From Closterium sp. NIES-65 (lineage: Eukaryota; Streptophyta; Zygnematophyceae; Desmidiales; Closteriaceae): 64,000 nucleotides of DNA. The translations under genes were made by a program, and so were the position numbers. Positions within the stretch are counted from its first letter, which is position 1. Each line of letters begins with the position of its first letter. Positions 46,201 to 57,297 of this stretch are shown one piece after another. Below the pieces are notes generated by a model that was not told the DNA's origin, searched no databases, and saw only the letters and a list, made by a program, of their open reading frames with translations. The stretch covers positions 1,234,614 to 1,298,613 of the forward strand of contig CANXME010001298.1 of assembly GCA_948144175.1 (NCBI GenBank). Reading direction: 5' to 3'.

Positions 46201-47972
46201 GTTGACCTGGACCGTCGAAGACTCGGGTGGCTGCCAGCGAGGTAGGACGACCCAGTTACCACTACTTCGCACTGTGCAGCTACCCGTCGTCCAGTCAATT
46301 CGTGGGTTATACCGTCGCAGCCAATCACGTCCCAATAAAATGTCGTGCCCATCCAGTGTCGTTGCGAGCATTTCCTGTGTAAACCCGAAGTTCCCTCCGC
46401 AGCGGACCTTTACCCTCTCCACCTTTTCCCGTATAGCCAGTGGCGTGCCGTCGACTAAGCGTGCATCTATCTCAGGTAAGCATCGGTTAAGTGTTAACTG
46501 TAATTTCCGTGCGGTTGCGGTATTAACTAAGCTGTGACTTGCTCCTCCGTCAATAAAAATCTTCACTGCTGCTCCCTGTATTTCCCCGTAGATAAGTACC
46601 GGGCAATCCGTCGCTGTACCCTCCTTATTCATCCGAGCCCAATCGATGGCATGAATCGGTACTGTGACTCGGTGAGGGTCGGTGTGGTTGGGCGAGCAGG
46701 CAGTCTCGTCAGTAGTTGGCCCAACTTCTACTGACTGCTGGCGTTTCCCTGCCTCTGAGACTCTCTCCCCTGCTCTGCTCCTCGGCGCCTCAGCTCCTCT
46801 AGGCATTCGCTCTTGCGATGGCCCGGCCTGTTGCAAGCAAAGCAGCGCCCCTTAAACGGTGCGGCAGTTGCATTCTTTGCGACGGCGTGTACAGTGGCGT
46901 GCTCGGTCGGTCCCCGAGGACGATGTCCGTAATAGGACCCCGGTCTCGGTCGGCGTAGAATGTCGATCTTCTCGGCGAGCGCGAGAATCTCGTTGAAGTT
47001 AGAGAGTCCGCGCAGCATTATCTCGTGCGAGATGTCCGGCTTCAGCCCTCCGACGTAACGGTCCACCCGCTCCGCTTCGTGCATGTAGCCGACCTGCTCG
47101 CAAAGTGCGAGAAAACTGCTGGTATAGTCTTGAACTGACCCGAGCTGGCGCCAAGTGCGCAGTTTCTGACGCGCCGAAATTGAAGCCGCGATCGGCTCAA
47201 AACGCGCCCGAAGTCCTGCGCACCACGCATCCCACGTGCTGTATTGGGCGGTCTCGCAGAACGAACTCCAGGTGACAGCTGGACCCGAGGGCCCTTCCTC
47301 GTGCGACGGTGGCTCGTAGGCGCGTGGCGACGTCACGATGACTCGCCACCAGTCCATGGCGGGGCCTCTTAGCAGTGAAACCGCATACCGGATCTTTGCG
47401 GCGTCGGACTCGACGTAATTGGCGTCGAAGAAAACGTTCATCGTGAAGACCCACGATTGAACTGTCGGACCGCCGCGTTGACTTGGGTCGAAGCAGGGCG
47501 GGCGTTGCGGCTTGAGCGGCATTGGTGCCATGTTGGGTTGTTCGCCACTTGTCGCTGCAAATTCCACGTGCCGACGTACTTCTCGAGGCTCCCGTGGGCT
47601 TGGTGCGATCCTGTTTCCTCCCATGCCAGGCATCGGCTGGGCGGCGCCCTCACTGGCTGCGCCTGAGCGTTGTCCCGTGCTGTCGTGTTGTGTTGGTGTG
47701 CCGGACGAGATGATGATCGGCTCATCCGAACGTGCAGATGCGTTTGTTGGTGCGTGGGATGTCGTCGGTACGTTCATCGTGGATTGTTGACGGGCGGAGT
47801 CACGTTCCGCCGTGAGGGTCGCGATTTCAAGCGCCGAATCCTCCAGTTGACGCACGAGACGATCAAGTTGCTCCTGCGTCAATGTGGCGAGCGTGAAATC
47901 GGCCATGGCGGGGGTGTCGGGCAAGCTCAGCGAGAGCCTCGGTCGTGGCCGTGCCTGCTTGCGAGAGAGCAC
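43253..47972 (-). pseudogene. gypsy gag-pol coding region with integrase chromodomain
   Basis: Minus strand. Gag begins at 47907 or upstream (MADFTLATLTQEQLDRL). It has a gag core and a CCHC knuckle (CFACNRPGHRKSEC near 46800). The protease region (IFIDGGASHSLV near 46550) is followed by RT ([20 protein letters not shown] near 45810; VIVYLDDILVYSRD near 45490). RNase H (LVTNASDIAIGAVLLQDFG near 45080) and the H2C2 integrase zinc finger with catalytic core (MDFVTGLPAG near 44310; FSSSYHPETDGQTER near 44030) come next. A C-terminal chromodomain (VEFVIRWKDRTPTEDNWVP near 43390-43330) places it among chromoviruses. About three breaks. Confidence 0.9.
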
Positions 47973-48089
47973 TACGAGCGGCGGTGCTGTATCGCTGAGA
48001 GACGTCTAACCCCCCCCAAAAATTGAGATAGTGGGGAAGTGAAGCTGTGGATGCGGTCCGAGATGGGATCGTAGGCTCTAAATACCAAG

Positions 48090-48420
48090 TGTTACGAGTG
48101 CAATTGAGTGAACGAACGAGAATTGCACTATCGAAGCAAGAGTACAATGAGCGAATGTATGAGCGAAGAATGTATAGCGAAACTACAGTGGTAACGGTAA
48201 TGGTCGCGCGACGAGCCTGGGACTGAGGTTGGGAACGTGTCGAAGCGTAGGCCCGGAGCGCGGGTTACAAGCCGAGCCGTGAGGTCGGGATGCGATGTGC
48301 GAAAATGGCGGGATGATGAATGATGCGATGGTCGCGAGTGGTAACGGTGCTGACTGAGGTGCTACAGTGATGTACGCGTTGAGCAGAGATGCGAAGTAAG
48401 GAAAAGGGAATTTCCTTACA
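48090..48420 (-). repeat. 5' LTR of gypsy 42909-48420
   Basis: 331 bp, TGTTACGAGTG...TTCCTTACA, adjacent to the primer site. The host sequence resumes at 48421. Confidence 0.9.
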
Positions 48421-48673
48421 ATACCTGATGTGTTGTACTTGGGGAAATCCCGGATTCAACGAACATAGCTCTAGCCTGATTGGGCACAATTGTTTTCCCG
48501 AAACTCAACGCGAGCGCATTACCATTTCGCTGCTGTCGCTTACCCTCGGTAACCCGCGGGGTTCTTTGAGGGAACTGGGAAGTGGGGTTACCCCACGCTT
48601 CATGGTATCCCTCGCTTTCGACGCCACTTCGGTGTTAGGATTTTTGGGATGGAGGGAACCTTCGTTACAAGCC
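48421..48673 (+). promoter_or_regulatory. 5' flank of the symporter gene
   Basis: Only about 250 bp separate the gypsy LTR from the chosen start codon. The stretch has no clear TATA box. An in-frame upstream ATG at 48602 could extend the protein by 24 residues. Promoter elements, if any, would have to lie here or in the LTR. Confidence 0.3.
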
Positions 48674-51600
48674 ATGGAGGAATTTTCTTATATCGCGTAC
48701 ACGCTCGCCGTGGCGGTGGTATTAGCGTTCGGCCTGGGCGCGTGCGCGTATGCGGCGCACCGGGAGAAGCTGCAGGGAGGGCCCGACTCGCCTGATTTCT
48801 TCCTCACTGCGCGCCGATCCGTCAAGACGTCCATGGTCGCATGGTGCGTCGCAGGGAAGGCTACCCCTTCTCACGCTCTCCCGCGCGACCGTCGTGCGCT
48901 GCCTCACACCACCCACCTCTCACCTCCCACCGCTGCCCTCCGCGCCCCTCTCCGGGCTGCATGATCTCCCCGTACCGTCCATCCGCTGCCCTTCCTCTCC
49001 GCCCCGTCCGTCAGCTCCTGCGCGCAGTTGCTCTGCCCCTCCATTCACACCTTTCTCCACCGCTCTCCACCGCGCGCAGGTCGTTCTTCGCGTCGGCGAT
49101 GGGGTCGTGGGCGCTGTTTGGGCCGCCCAGCTACTGCCTGACGGCGGGCGCCATGGGCACGCTCGTGTACGCGGTGTGCGCGGGGCTGCCCGTGCTGCTC
49201 GTGGCGTGCGTGGGCGCCGCCGTGCACCGCCTCGTGCCGAACGTGGTGTCCATGGCCGACTATGTGCGCCGCCGCTTCGGCCTGTGAGTGCTGCACGGCG
49301 CTGCTTCAACTCCCACGGAGGGGGAGGGGTAGGAAGGAGGGTTTTGGGTTTGAACACATGCGAGCGAGATGCGGCGTGTGGTGCGTGGGTGGGAGGGCGA
49401 GTGTGTGGGGGGGATCCCGCCCGTGAGGTGGAGTGGAGTGGAGCACGTCCATGGCAAGGCAACACTGGTGACCGCCTCGCCCATGCCATGGCGCGCCCAT
49501 GGCTCCGGGCTGTGAGGGAGGGAGAGGGGCACAAGGGGCAGAGGTCGAACGCTTTTGGCTCCGAGCCCCAGGTGGTGATGCCCCGTTCTCAGTGCGTCCG
49601 GCCTGTGTGTGGCGTTGCTCTGCTGTGGCCGCCATCACTCCACCCGCTGCATGCTGCTCTCGCTCTCCCTCCTCCAACACTCCCGCCCACCACTTGGTGC
49701 CGCTGCACACTTCCGTCTGTCCTGTGGCGCGCCTCGTGTCGTCAGCACGGTGGCATGTGCACAGCAGTCACAGACGGGGCGTGCTGTGCTGCCACCTCAA
49801 CGCACACCATGCGTTTCCTGCCTTCACATTCCCTCCCCCCCCTATCTCTCTGCACCCAACAACATCACGGCAGCCCGTTCGCGGTGTACATATCACTGTT
49901 GGCGGTGGGCAACATGGGGGTGGCGATGGCGGCGGAGTACACGGCGCTGGGCGACCTCTTCCACCGCCTGCTGCACGCACCCCGCCTGCCCATCGTCATG
50001 CTCACAGCCGCCACCGCCATGCTCTACACCGCTGCCGGCGGGCTCTACGTCTCCATCGTCACCGACCAATGCCAGGCACGCCGCCCGCCCACTGCTCTGC
50101 TTCTTACTTGGCTCACTTGCTCTGTCCATTGTGCCCTCCCCTCCACCGCACCCCCTCCCCGCCCCTCCACTCATTCACTCTTCATTTACACTGCCTCCTC
50201 TGTCGGCCTCCTCCTCGTCACCTTCCCGTTATCCTCCATCCATCCATTCCTCTTGCCCAAACCTCTCTCCCTCCTGCCCTCCCCCCCACTCCCCCCCAGC
50301 AGGCCCTGGCGAGTCTAATCTTCACAGCACTGCTCACGGCACACGTGCTCCTCAACTTCCCCTCGCCACTCCCACCGCTGCCCCCTGCCCTGGGGTGGTC
50401 GAACCCGCGGGGGGTGGAGGCGGTGCTCTTCATGCCGCTCTCGCTGCTCGCCACCACGCTCTTCAACGAGGCCATGTGGCAGCGGTGAGATGTGGTGAGA
50501 TGCGGTCAGAGCCATGTGGCAGTGGTGAGGGCCGTGTTTGCGGCACGTGCGGTCGAATTGCAGCACTGAACAGTAGTAGGCTGACGTGATTCAATGAACG
50601 TGAATGAGGAATGTGGGTTCTCACCCACCTGCCACTGCTTCGATTCCTCACCATCTTATCTCTCTTTTCCCCTCCTGTCTCTTGTCTTGTGTCTCTCTCC
50701 TGTCTCTCCTCTCATGCATCTCTCCGGGCTACCCCCCTCCTCTCGCACGTTGCTCTCCCCGCCCCCCCCAGCTGCTGGGCGTCAGCGAGCGCGGCGGCGC
50801 TGCTGGGGGGAGCAGCGCTGGGAGCAGGTGCCATCACGGCCGTCGTGGGGCTGCTGGGCTTCGCCGGTGAGAGCACTGCTGCCGCCACCCTGCTGGCACC
50901 TGCTGCCATGTGCTGCCATGCACCTGCTGCCATGTGCTGCCATGCACCTGCTGCCATGTGCTGCCATGCACCTGCTGCCATGTGCTGCCATGCACCTGCT
51001 GCTATTGCCACATCCCTATTTCTTTGCATTGCTGCCTTGTACTGCCGGGTCTGGTCTCCCGCACCGCGCAGGCTGTTTTGCCATGCAGTGGTCACGCGCA
51101 CTCCTCTCCTCATGCTTGCCTCTCCCAACCATCTCTGCCCCATCCGTCGCAGGTCTGCTAGCAGCGTGGAGCGGTGTGTACGAGCCGGAAGGCCCGGACG
51201 ACAGCGGCAACACCATCCTCTTCTCGCTGTTCCGCGGGCACCCATGGGCGCTGGTGGCGGTGGCGCTGCTGGCCGTCACCATGAGCGAGTCCGCTGTGGA
51301 CTCGCTGCAGAACGCCACCGTTGACGCCGTCGCCGCCCTCCTGCTCGCCCACCCCTCCTGCTCTGCCAGCAGCAAGCGCCGCGTGCATGATAAAGAGGGC
51401 GGGCAGGGCAGCGTGCAGCGGCAGGAGGAGGCGAGGCTGACACAGGTGCAGTGCACGGAGCATGTGGAGGCAGGAGGTGGTGCGAGAGAGGCATCTCAAC
51501 CTCAACACACGGACCCATTTCCCCTCGTTCACCGCACCTTGCTAACTCCTTCCTCCTTTCCCACTGCCTGCCCTCTTCTTGCTGGTGCTACCACGGTGCA

Positions 51601-52156
51601 CGCGCCACCTGCCTCTGCCACTCATCCTGATCCCGTCCCATCCGCCTTAGCCCCTCCCCACCATGGGCCTGGCCTCACCATCTCCTCTATCCGAGCCCTC
51701 GTTCTCATCCTCAATATACCGCCACTGCTCGTCTCGCTACAAGGCTTCAACGTGCTACAGCTCTTCCTCCTCGTGAACCTCATCAACACCACGTCCTTCC
51801 TGCCTCTGCTGCTCGGCGTGCTGCAAGGCCCCCTCTCCCGTGTCTGCATCACCCCTGCATCTTCTGCAACTGGCTGCGCCTCTGGCCTTCTCGCCCTTGT
51901 GGTCTGGGCCAAGTCACAACAGCGCCCCGGGGAGACCTATGTTGAGTCTTTGGCTCGGACGTTTCTAGACGCGTACGATTATCCTCCCTATCTGATTGCT
52001 GTAGGGTTTTCCGCTGTGGGGATGGCTGTAGGTGCGGGTGTAGAGTGGGTGGTCCGGTGGTACTGTAGATTAGAGTACCCTGCCTATGACCTGGATGATG
52101 GTAAAGAAACAGACTTTGAAGAGTCCCGGACGTTGTTAGGTAACTTGAGTACGTAG
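48674..52156 (+). CDS. Sodium:solute symporter (SSF) family transporter, six exons
   Basis: Exons 48674-48843, 49080-49283, 49874-50075, 50303-50484, 50772-50866 and 51153-52156 join in phase to 618 residues. Introns are GT-AG except the third, which is GC-AG (CAG|GCACGC). The protein opens with a membrane helix (residues about 4-24). The SSF signature follows: DFFLTARRSVKTSMVAW, FASAMGSWALFGPPSYCL, AVGNMGVAMAAEYTALGDLF, TAAGGLYVSIVTDQ, FNEAMWQRCWAS and MSESAVDSLQNATVDAV. SSF proteins are multi-span symporters driving uptake of a solute with sodium or protons. DUR3-like urea carriers are one branch, but the substrate is not readable here. Exon 6 includes a low-complexity stretch (about 51380-51660) that may hide a further intron. 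The start is taken at the ATG before the first helix. Confidence 0.82.
50898..51003 (+). repeat. 24-bp tandem repeat in symporter intron 5
   Basis: About four copies of a unit built from CACCTGCTGCCATG and TGCTGCCATG, starting about 30 bp after the 5' splice site at 50867. Confidence 0.85.
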
Positions 52157-52955
52157 GCTTTTTGAAGTCGTTATCTTCATGTACCACCATACCATAGGAT
52201 CTTCACTTGAGGAACCCAGGTAAAGTGCAAGGTTCGGTTAGGGCCACCCCTGCAGCTAGAGCGGAGAATTTACTGTGCCGACTTTGCCAAGAAAGGAGAA
52301 TGTGTATTTTGGTAAGTTCTCATATTTATGATGAAATGTTGTAATAATCATTTTCGTTATTGACAACTCTGTGCACTCGCTTCCTTCACAGTTTTATAAC
52401 ATGGTGAATATCGCGGCGTGCACCGCACGCAACACCCCTTCATCCTCCTGCCGTGCGCCTTCAGCCGAATTGCGCGCTCCCCTCAAGCCGCTCTCCCCGC
52501 TCACCCCATCTCCGCTCCCCCGTCGACTTCGAGTAACTGTCGCGGCAGCAGTTGCTACGCGCAAACTCGCTCACCTGTCACCATTCCGCCAATCGCGGCG
52601 TATGCTTCTGCTTTGATGCATGCAACGCTTACGCCAGCATGACGGCAGTCTGACGCCAGCACAGCACCCATCATACCTCCTTCATCCCAACCTGGGGATT
52701 TCCCAGATTACTAGCGAGTGGCGTTCCTAGTACTGACAGCTTGTGTATATGTTGTACATGTAGAAGCGGACTAATACAATTCCCCTGACAGACGCGTAGC
52801 AAATACCAACAACGACCTCGCCGTGCATACAGCCCCTATCACAGACGTTCCTGCTGTTCTCACACGCCGACCGCCCAACGGTCCTCCACCTGCTTGCGCG
52901 TCGCCCAACGGTCCTCCACGTGCTTGCGCGTCGCTTGTCCGCAGATCGAGTCAAC
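52157..52955 (+). other. Intergenic region between symporter and the next gene
   Basis: No gene is supported. It should hold the 3' UTR of the symporter and the promoter of the following gene. A short open stretch with a leader-like peptide (52401-52616) is not convincing. Two 31-bp direct repeats built on CCCAACGGTCCTCCAC lie at about 52871-52932, just before the next start codon. Confidence 0.5.
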
Positions 52956-55432
52956 ATGGGTTTCGTTCCCGAAGGTACGCGGACAGCCGTCGATAGCTAT
53001 CCGCGTGAAGCATCGCCACTCATCATTTCGCTCCAATCGCGCGCTTCCGTCTCTTGTTAAACGGGACAACAATTCTGTCAACGTGTCGTCACGTTAACTG
53101 TTTCCGTTTACGTCCGTCTCTCTCGTGTGCGTTGTCTAGCAGGTCCGTCGGATTCCACGCCGCTTAAGCCACAGAGCGAGTCGTCCGAAGCTCCCCCGCA
53201 CGGCGGCGCAGATGCCGCCGCGAGCCACGCGCCGGCCTCCGGCCTACCCGCCTTTCAGTACGCCCACCACCCGCACCACCCCCCCGCGCGCGGGGCGTAT
53301 CCGCCGCAGTTCCCGCCTCCCCCGGGCTGCCCGTCCGCCGTGGTGGTGGTGGCGCACGGGGCGAGCGGCGGCGAGTTCCCCGTGTTCTCGCCGGCTCCCA
53401 TCCCCGGGCTCTACATGCTGCCGCCGCGGGTGCCGCCCTCGCCGGATATGGTCATCCTCGGCTACGAGACCTGCGCGCCGCCTGTGAGTCGCGCGTCACC
53501 CACCCGCCGGCTGCTCATTTCCTAGGATCAAGTCATTGGTGCGTTTGAGTCGTTTGAATCGATTAGACGCGTTCGCATGAACTCGCCCACCTAGTGCATG
53601 CAAGAGTGGACGGCCCACCTAGTGCATGCAAGAGTGGACGGCCCACCTCGCCGTCATCACAGCACCACCTCCCACCCTCCCCATGCTCGCCCGCACAATA
53701 CGTTCCCGTTTCTCCCTCGCCTCACGTATGCCTGGCGCGCCATCCCTTTTCTCCCCTTCGCCCCACCAGACGGGGTGCTGTGCGACGGCGACGCTGAGCG
53801 GCGTGGGGTGGCTGGCGGCGATCGTGGCGTTCATCTTCTGCTGGCCGCTCACCTGCCTGCCCTGCTGCATCCCGCAGCTGCACGAGGTACGCCTCATTCC
53901 GCAGCTGCAGGAGGTACGCCTCATCCCGCAGCTGCACGAGGTACGCCTCATCCCGCAGCTGCACGAGGTACGCCTCATCCCGCCGCTGCACGAGGTACGC
54001 CTCATCCCGCCGCTGCACGAGGTACGCCTCATCCCGCCGCTGCACTGTCACTCTCGTGTTGCTGTCGCCCTCTTTTGCCACATCCCCTCGCGCGCCACTC
54101 CCATGCATTCCACAGTTGAATGAGAGGAGGCTTACACTCTCCTCACACCCCTTACACTCTCCTCACACCCCTTGCACTCTCCTCACACCCCTTGCACTCT
54201 CCTCACACCCCTTGCACTCTCCTCACACCCCTTGCACTCTCCTCACACCCCTTGCACTCTCCTCACACCCCTTGCACTCTCCTCACACCCCTTGCACTCT
54301 CCTCACACCCCTTGCACTCTCCTCACACCCCTTGCACTCTCCTCACACCCCTTGCACTCTCCTCACACCCCTTACACTCTCCTCACACCCCTTGCACTCT
54401 CCTCACACCCCTTGCACTCTCCTCACACCCCTTACACTCTCCTCACACCCCTTGCACTCTCCTCACACCCCTTGCACTCTCCTCACACCCCTTGCACTCT
54501 CCTCACACCCCTTGCACTCTCCTCACACCCCTTGCACTCTCCTCACACCCCTTGCACTCTCCTCACACCCCTTGCACTCTCCTCACACCCCTTGCACTCT
54601 CCTCACACCCCTTGCACTCTCCTCACACCCTTGCACTCTCCTCACACCCCTTGCACTCTCCTCACACCCCTTGCACTCTCCTCACACCCCTTGCACTCTC
54701 CTCACACCCCTTGCACTCTCCTCACACCCCTTGCACTCTCCTCACACCCCTTGCACTCTCCTCACACCCCTTGCACTCTCCTCACACCCCTTGCACTCTC
54801 CTCACACCCCTTGCACTCTCCTCACACCCCTTGCACTCTCCTCACACCCCTTGCACTCTCCTCACACCCCTTGCACTCTCCTCACACCCCTTGCACTCTC
54901 CTCACACCCCTTGCACTCTCCTCACACCCCTTGCACTCTCCTCACACCCCTTGCACTCTCCTCACACCCCTTGCACTCTCCTCACACCCCTTGCACTCTC
55001 CTCACACCCCTTGCACTCTCCTCACACCCCTTGCACTCTCCTCACACCCCTTGCACTCTCCTCACACCCCTTGCACTCTCCTCACACCCCTTGCACTCTC
55101 CTCACACCCCTTGCACTCTCCTCACACCCCTTGCACTCTCCTCACACCCCTTGCACTCTCCTCACACCCCTTGCACTCTCCTCACACCCCTTGCACTCTC
55201 CTCACACCCCTTGCACTCTCCTCACACCCCTTGCACTCTCCTCACACCCCTTGCAACCTCCACCGCTTATGCACTCCCACACACATGCACGTGCGCCCAC
55301 ACTCTCATACCTGCTCGTCACCCACCCCCCCTCCCCCCCACCCTCTTTTGCCCCCCACAGAGGTGCCAGCGCCCTGTGTTCGGCTACCCTCCTGCTGATC
55401 CCGCCCCTGGCTTCCCCGCAGCCCCTCTCTGA
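52956..55432 (+). CDS. Small proline-rich, cysteine-rich membrane protein (BRI3/LITAF-like?)
   Basis: Exons 52956-52974, 53143-53483, 53770-53886 and 55361-55432 join in phase (MGFVPE|G...) to 182 residues. Residues 7-120 are rich in Pro, His and Ala (HHPHHPPARGAYPPQFPPPP). Exon 3 encodes a glycine and cysteine entry (TGCCATATL), one hydrophobic helix (VGWLAAIVAFIFCWPL) and a cysteine cluster (TCLPCCIP). The tail is RCQRPVFGYP. A proline-rich cytosolic head with a Cys-rich membrane-proximal helix resembles BRI3/LITAF-type proteins of endosomal membranes. That is a weak inference. The first exon of 19 bp is inferred from splice phase alone. Oddly, the exon 3 donor is tandemly duplicated and the stop codon lies in the first unit of a 20-bp array. 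Confidence 0.6.
53870..54045 (+). repeat. 27-bp tandem repeat duplicating a 5' splice site
   Basis: The unit spans CCGCAGCTGCACGAG and GTACGCCTCATC. Six potential donors GAG|GTACGC occur at 53887, 53914, 53941, 53968, 53995 and 54022, all in the same reading frame. Confidence 0.9.
54131..55255 (+). repeat. 20-bp minisatellite, about 56 copies, in an intron
   Basis: The unit is CTTGCACTCTCCTCACACCC. The first units and a few others read CTTACACT. One unit near 54625 is 19 bp, which shifts the phase. It fills most of the third intron (53887-55360) of the small membrane-protein gene. The lack of stops in all plus frames makes meaningless long open stretches. Confidence 0.95.
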
Positions 55433-55840
55433 CAGTCGCAGCCCCTCTCTGACAGTCGCAGCCCCTCTCTGACAGTCGCAGCCCCTCTCTGACAGTCGCA
55501 GCCCCTCTCTGACAGTCGCAGCCCCTCTCTGACAGTCGCAGCCCCTCTCTGACAGTCACAGCCCCTCTCTGACAGTCGCAGCCCCTCTCTGACAGTCGCA
55601 GCCCCTCTCTGACAGTCGCAGCCCCTCTCTGACAGTCGCAGCCCCTCTCTGACAGTCGCAGCCCCTCTCTGACAGTCACAGCCCCTCTCTGACAGTCGCA
55701 GCCCCTCTCTGACAGTCGCAGCCCCTCTCTGACAGTCGCAGCCCCTCTCTGACAGTCGCAGCCCCTCTCTGACAGTCGCAGCCCCTCTCTGACAGTCGCA
55801 GCCCCTCTCTGACAGTCGCAGCCCCTCTCTGACAGTCGCC
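55418..55840 (+). repeat. 20-bp minisatellite, about 21 copies, beginning at the stop codon
   Basis: The unit is GCAGCCCCTCTCTGACAGTC, with rare CACAG variants. The TGA of the first unit is the stop of the last exon, so the array is the start of the 3' UTR. Each unit contains CTGAC and CAG, resembling a branch point and a 3' splice site. Confidence 0.93.
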
Positions 55841-55893
55841 TCGCCTTCTCCCTTGACTGTCTCCGCTCGCCGCCACCCGCTGTGGCTCACCAA

Positions 55894-56090
55894 CCTCCTA
55901 CTGCACCTCCCCCACGCCTACCTGCTGCTGCACCTCCCCCACGCCTACCTGCTGCTGCACCTCCCCCACGCCTACCTGCTGCTGCACCTCCCCCACGCCT
56001 CCCTGCTGCTGCACCTCCCCCACGCCTCCCTGCTGCTGCACCTCCCCCACGCCTCCCTGCTGCTGCACCTCCCCCACGCCTCCATCTGCC
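55894..56090 (+). repeat. 27-bp tandem repeat, about seven copies
   Basis: The unit is built from CTGCTGCTGCACCTCCCCCA plus CGCCTAC or CGCCTCC. Two further copies of a shorter relative (CATCTGCCTCGCCCCACC) follow to about 56135. Confidence 0.9.
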
Positions 56091-56135
56091 TCGCCCCACC
56101 CCCACGCCTCCATCTGCCTCGCCCCACCCCTCATG

Positions 56136-56823
56136 CCCCGCCCATGACAAAGCTGCCCGTGCTGTTGATGCACGGGTGGTGGACTGCCATGATTCCTGCT
56201 CACTTGATTAGCTGCCTTGTGTTGTGCATGAGTGCATTCTCCCATGCTCACCTGGCTGACAGAGTCCATGGAATTCTCTGCACTCATGCATGAAGCAGCC
56301 GATGCACGGCGTTGCCTCTCTTGTGAATTGCCGTGCCTGAAGGTGCCTCTTGCTTGGCATGGTGCTGCCACACTTGCACAAGCGTGGCCCACATTGTAAA
56401 TATCTCACCAGCCCAAGAAGCACAACTCTAGGCTGTAATTCTTTGAGCTGTTGGATGGATGTTGACTAACGGAGTAACATTCCTCCCAAGAGTCCAGTCT
56501 AACCATCACACAACCAGTGGCTCGGGGTTTGGGGTTGGGTCATCATGACACCTGCTGCATTGCATTTTAGCCCTGTAAATGCTAGTGCCATTATAACCGC
56601 GGTCCAAGGATGTTCCTCAAACACACTACCGCATTTTCACTCACTATCCACACACACACCCACAGCATAAACCGTGCAGACCCAAAGTGTGCAGAGAGGC
56701 TCCGCCAAAATATTGTTTGCCTCGTTGCACTGTACCGGAGCGCAGTGCAAGGACCTTCAGACAGTCACCGCATTCTCACTCAACGTTCCACACGCTGCAC
56801 CAGCGCCATCACGGCAGCACGGG
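56136..56823. other. Intergenic region between convergent genes
   Basis: This lies between the 3' sides of the small membrane-protein gene (+) and the large charged-protein gene (-). No coding or RNA gene is seen. Confidence 0.5.
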
Positions 56824-57235
56824 TCACAGAGTGCTCATGTCGCGGAAGAGCTGGTGCATGAAGGCATTGATGCGCGCGTCACACTCTGCCTGCACCGCCG
56901 CCACCCGCGCCACCTGCGCCGCTTCCACGGCGCGCATGGCCCGCACTGCGCGCTCCTCCTCCCGTCTGCTCTCCTGCACGGCGCGCATGGCACTGGCTGC
57001 CACGCCCCTCTGCTGGCGCCGCAGCTCCGCCTTGATGCCGCGCTTGCCCTCGTACAGCCCCATGGCCCGCAGCCCCCCCCGCACCGTGCCCCGCAGGGAC
57101 GAGCCCGCCTCCGCTGCACCGCCACCACCACTTCCCACTGCCACCCCTGCTGCTGCCTCACCCTCTGCCACTGCTGCCGCTGGTGGTGGTGTTGCTGCCA
57201 CTGCTGCAGCTGCTGCTGCTGATGGTGTTGGTGCA

Positions 57236-57297
<62 letters not shown>

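Larger units (their letters stand above)
42909..48420 (-). mobile_element. Ty3/gypsy chromovirus, nearly whole
   Basis: The LTRs at 42909-43224 and 48090-48420 share 316 aligned bases with about five differences, so the insertion is young. The primer site (AATACCAA before 48090 on the plus strand) and a purine tract (pyrimidine run CCCCCCCCTCTT at about 43229-43240 on the plus strand) are placed correctly for a minus-strand element. Coding order is gag, protease, RT, RNase H, integrase, chromodomain. It ends about 250 bp upstream of the first host gene. No clear target duplication was found. It has about three breaks. Confidence 0.92.

Noticed and set aside
52371-52616. Possible small plastid-targeted protein (MVNIAACTARNTPSSS...)
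   Set aside because: The leader-like composition is also what GC-rich non-coding DNA gives. No following exon with a recognisable domain was found.
54056-55472. Long open stretches (over 400 codons) coding repeated SHPLHSPHTPCTLLTPLAL in all three plus frames
   Set aside because: They are the 20-bp minisatellite read through. A unit not divisible by three and free of stops gives the same peptide pattern in every frame.
54131-55840. CRISPR-like regular repeats
   Set aside because: The units are head to tail with no unique spacers. They are minisatellites in a eukaryotic gene.
55305-55893. Minus-strand open stretch coding REGLRLSERGCDCQRGA repeats
   Set aside because: It is the antisense of the 20-bp array after the stop codon. 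No non-repeat protein is attached.
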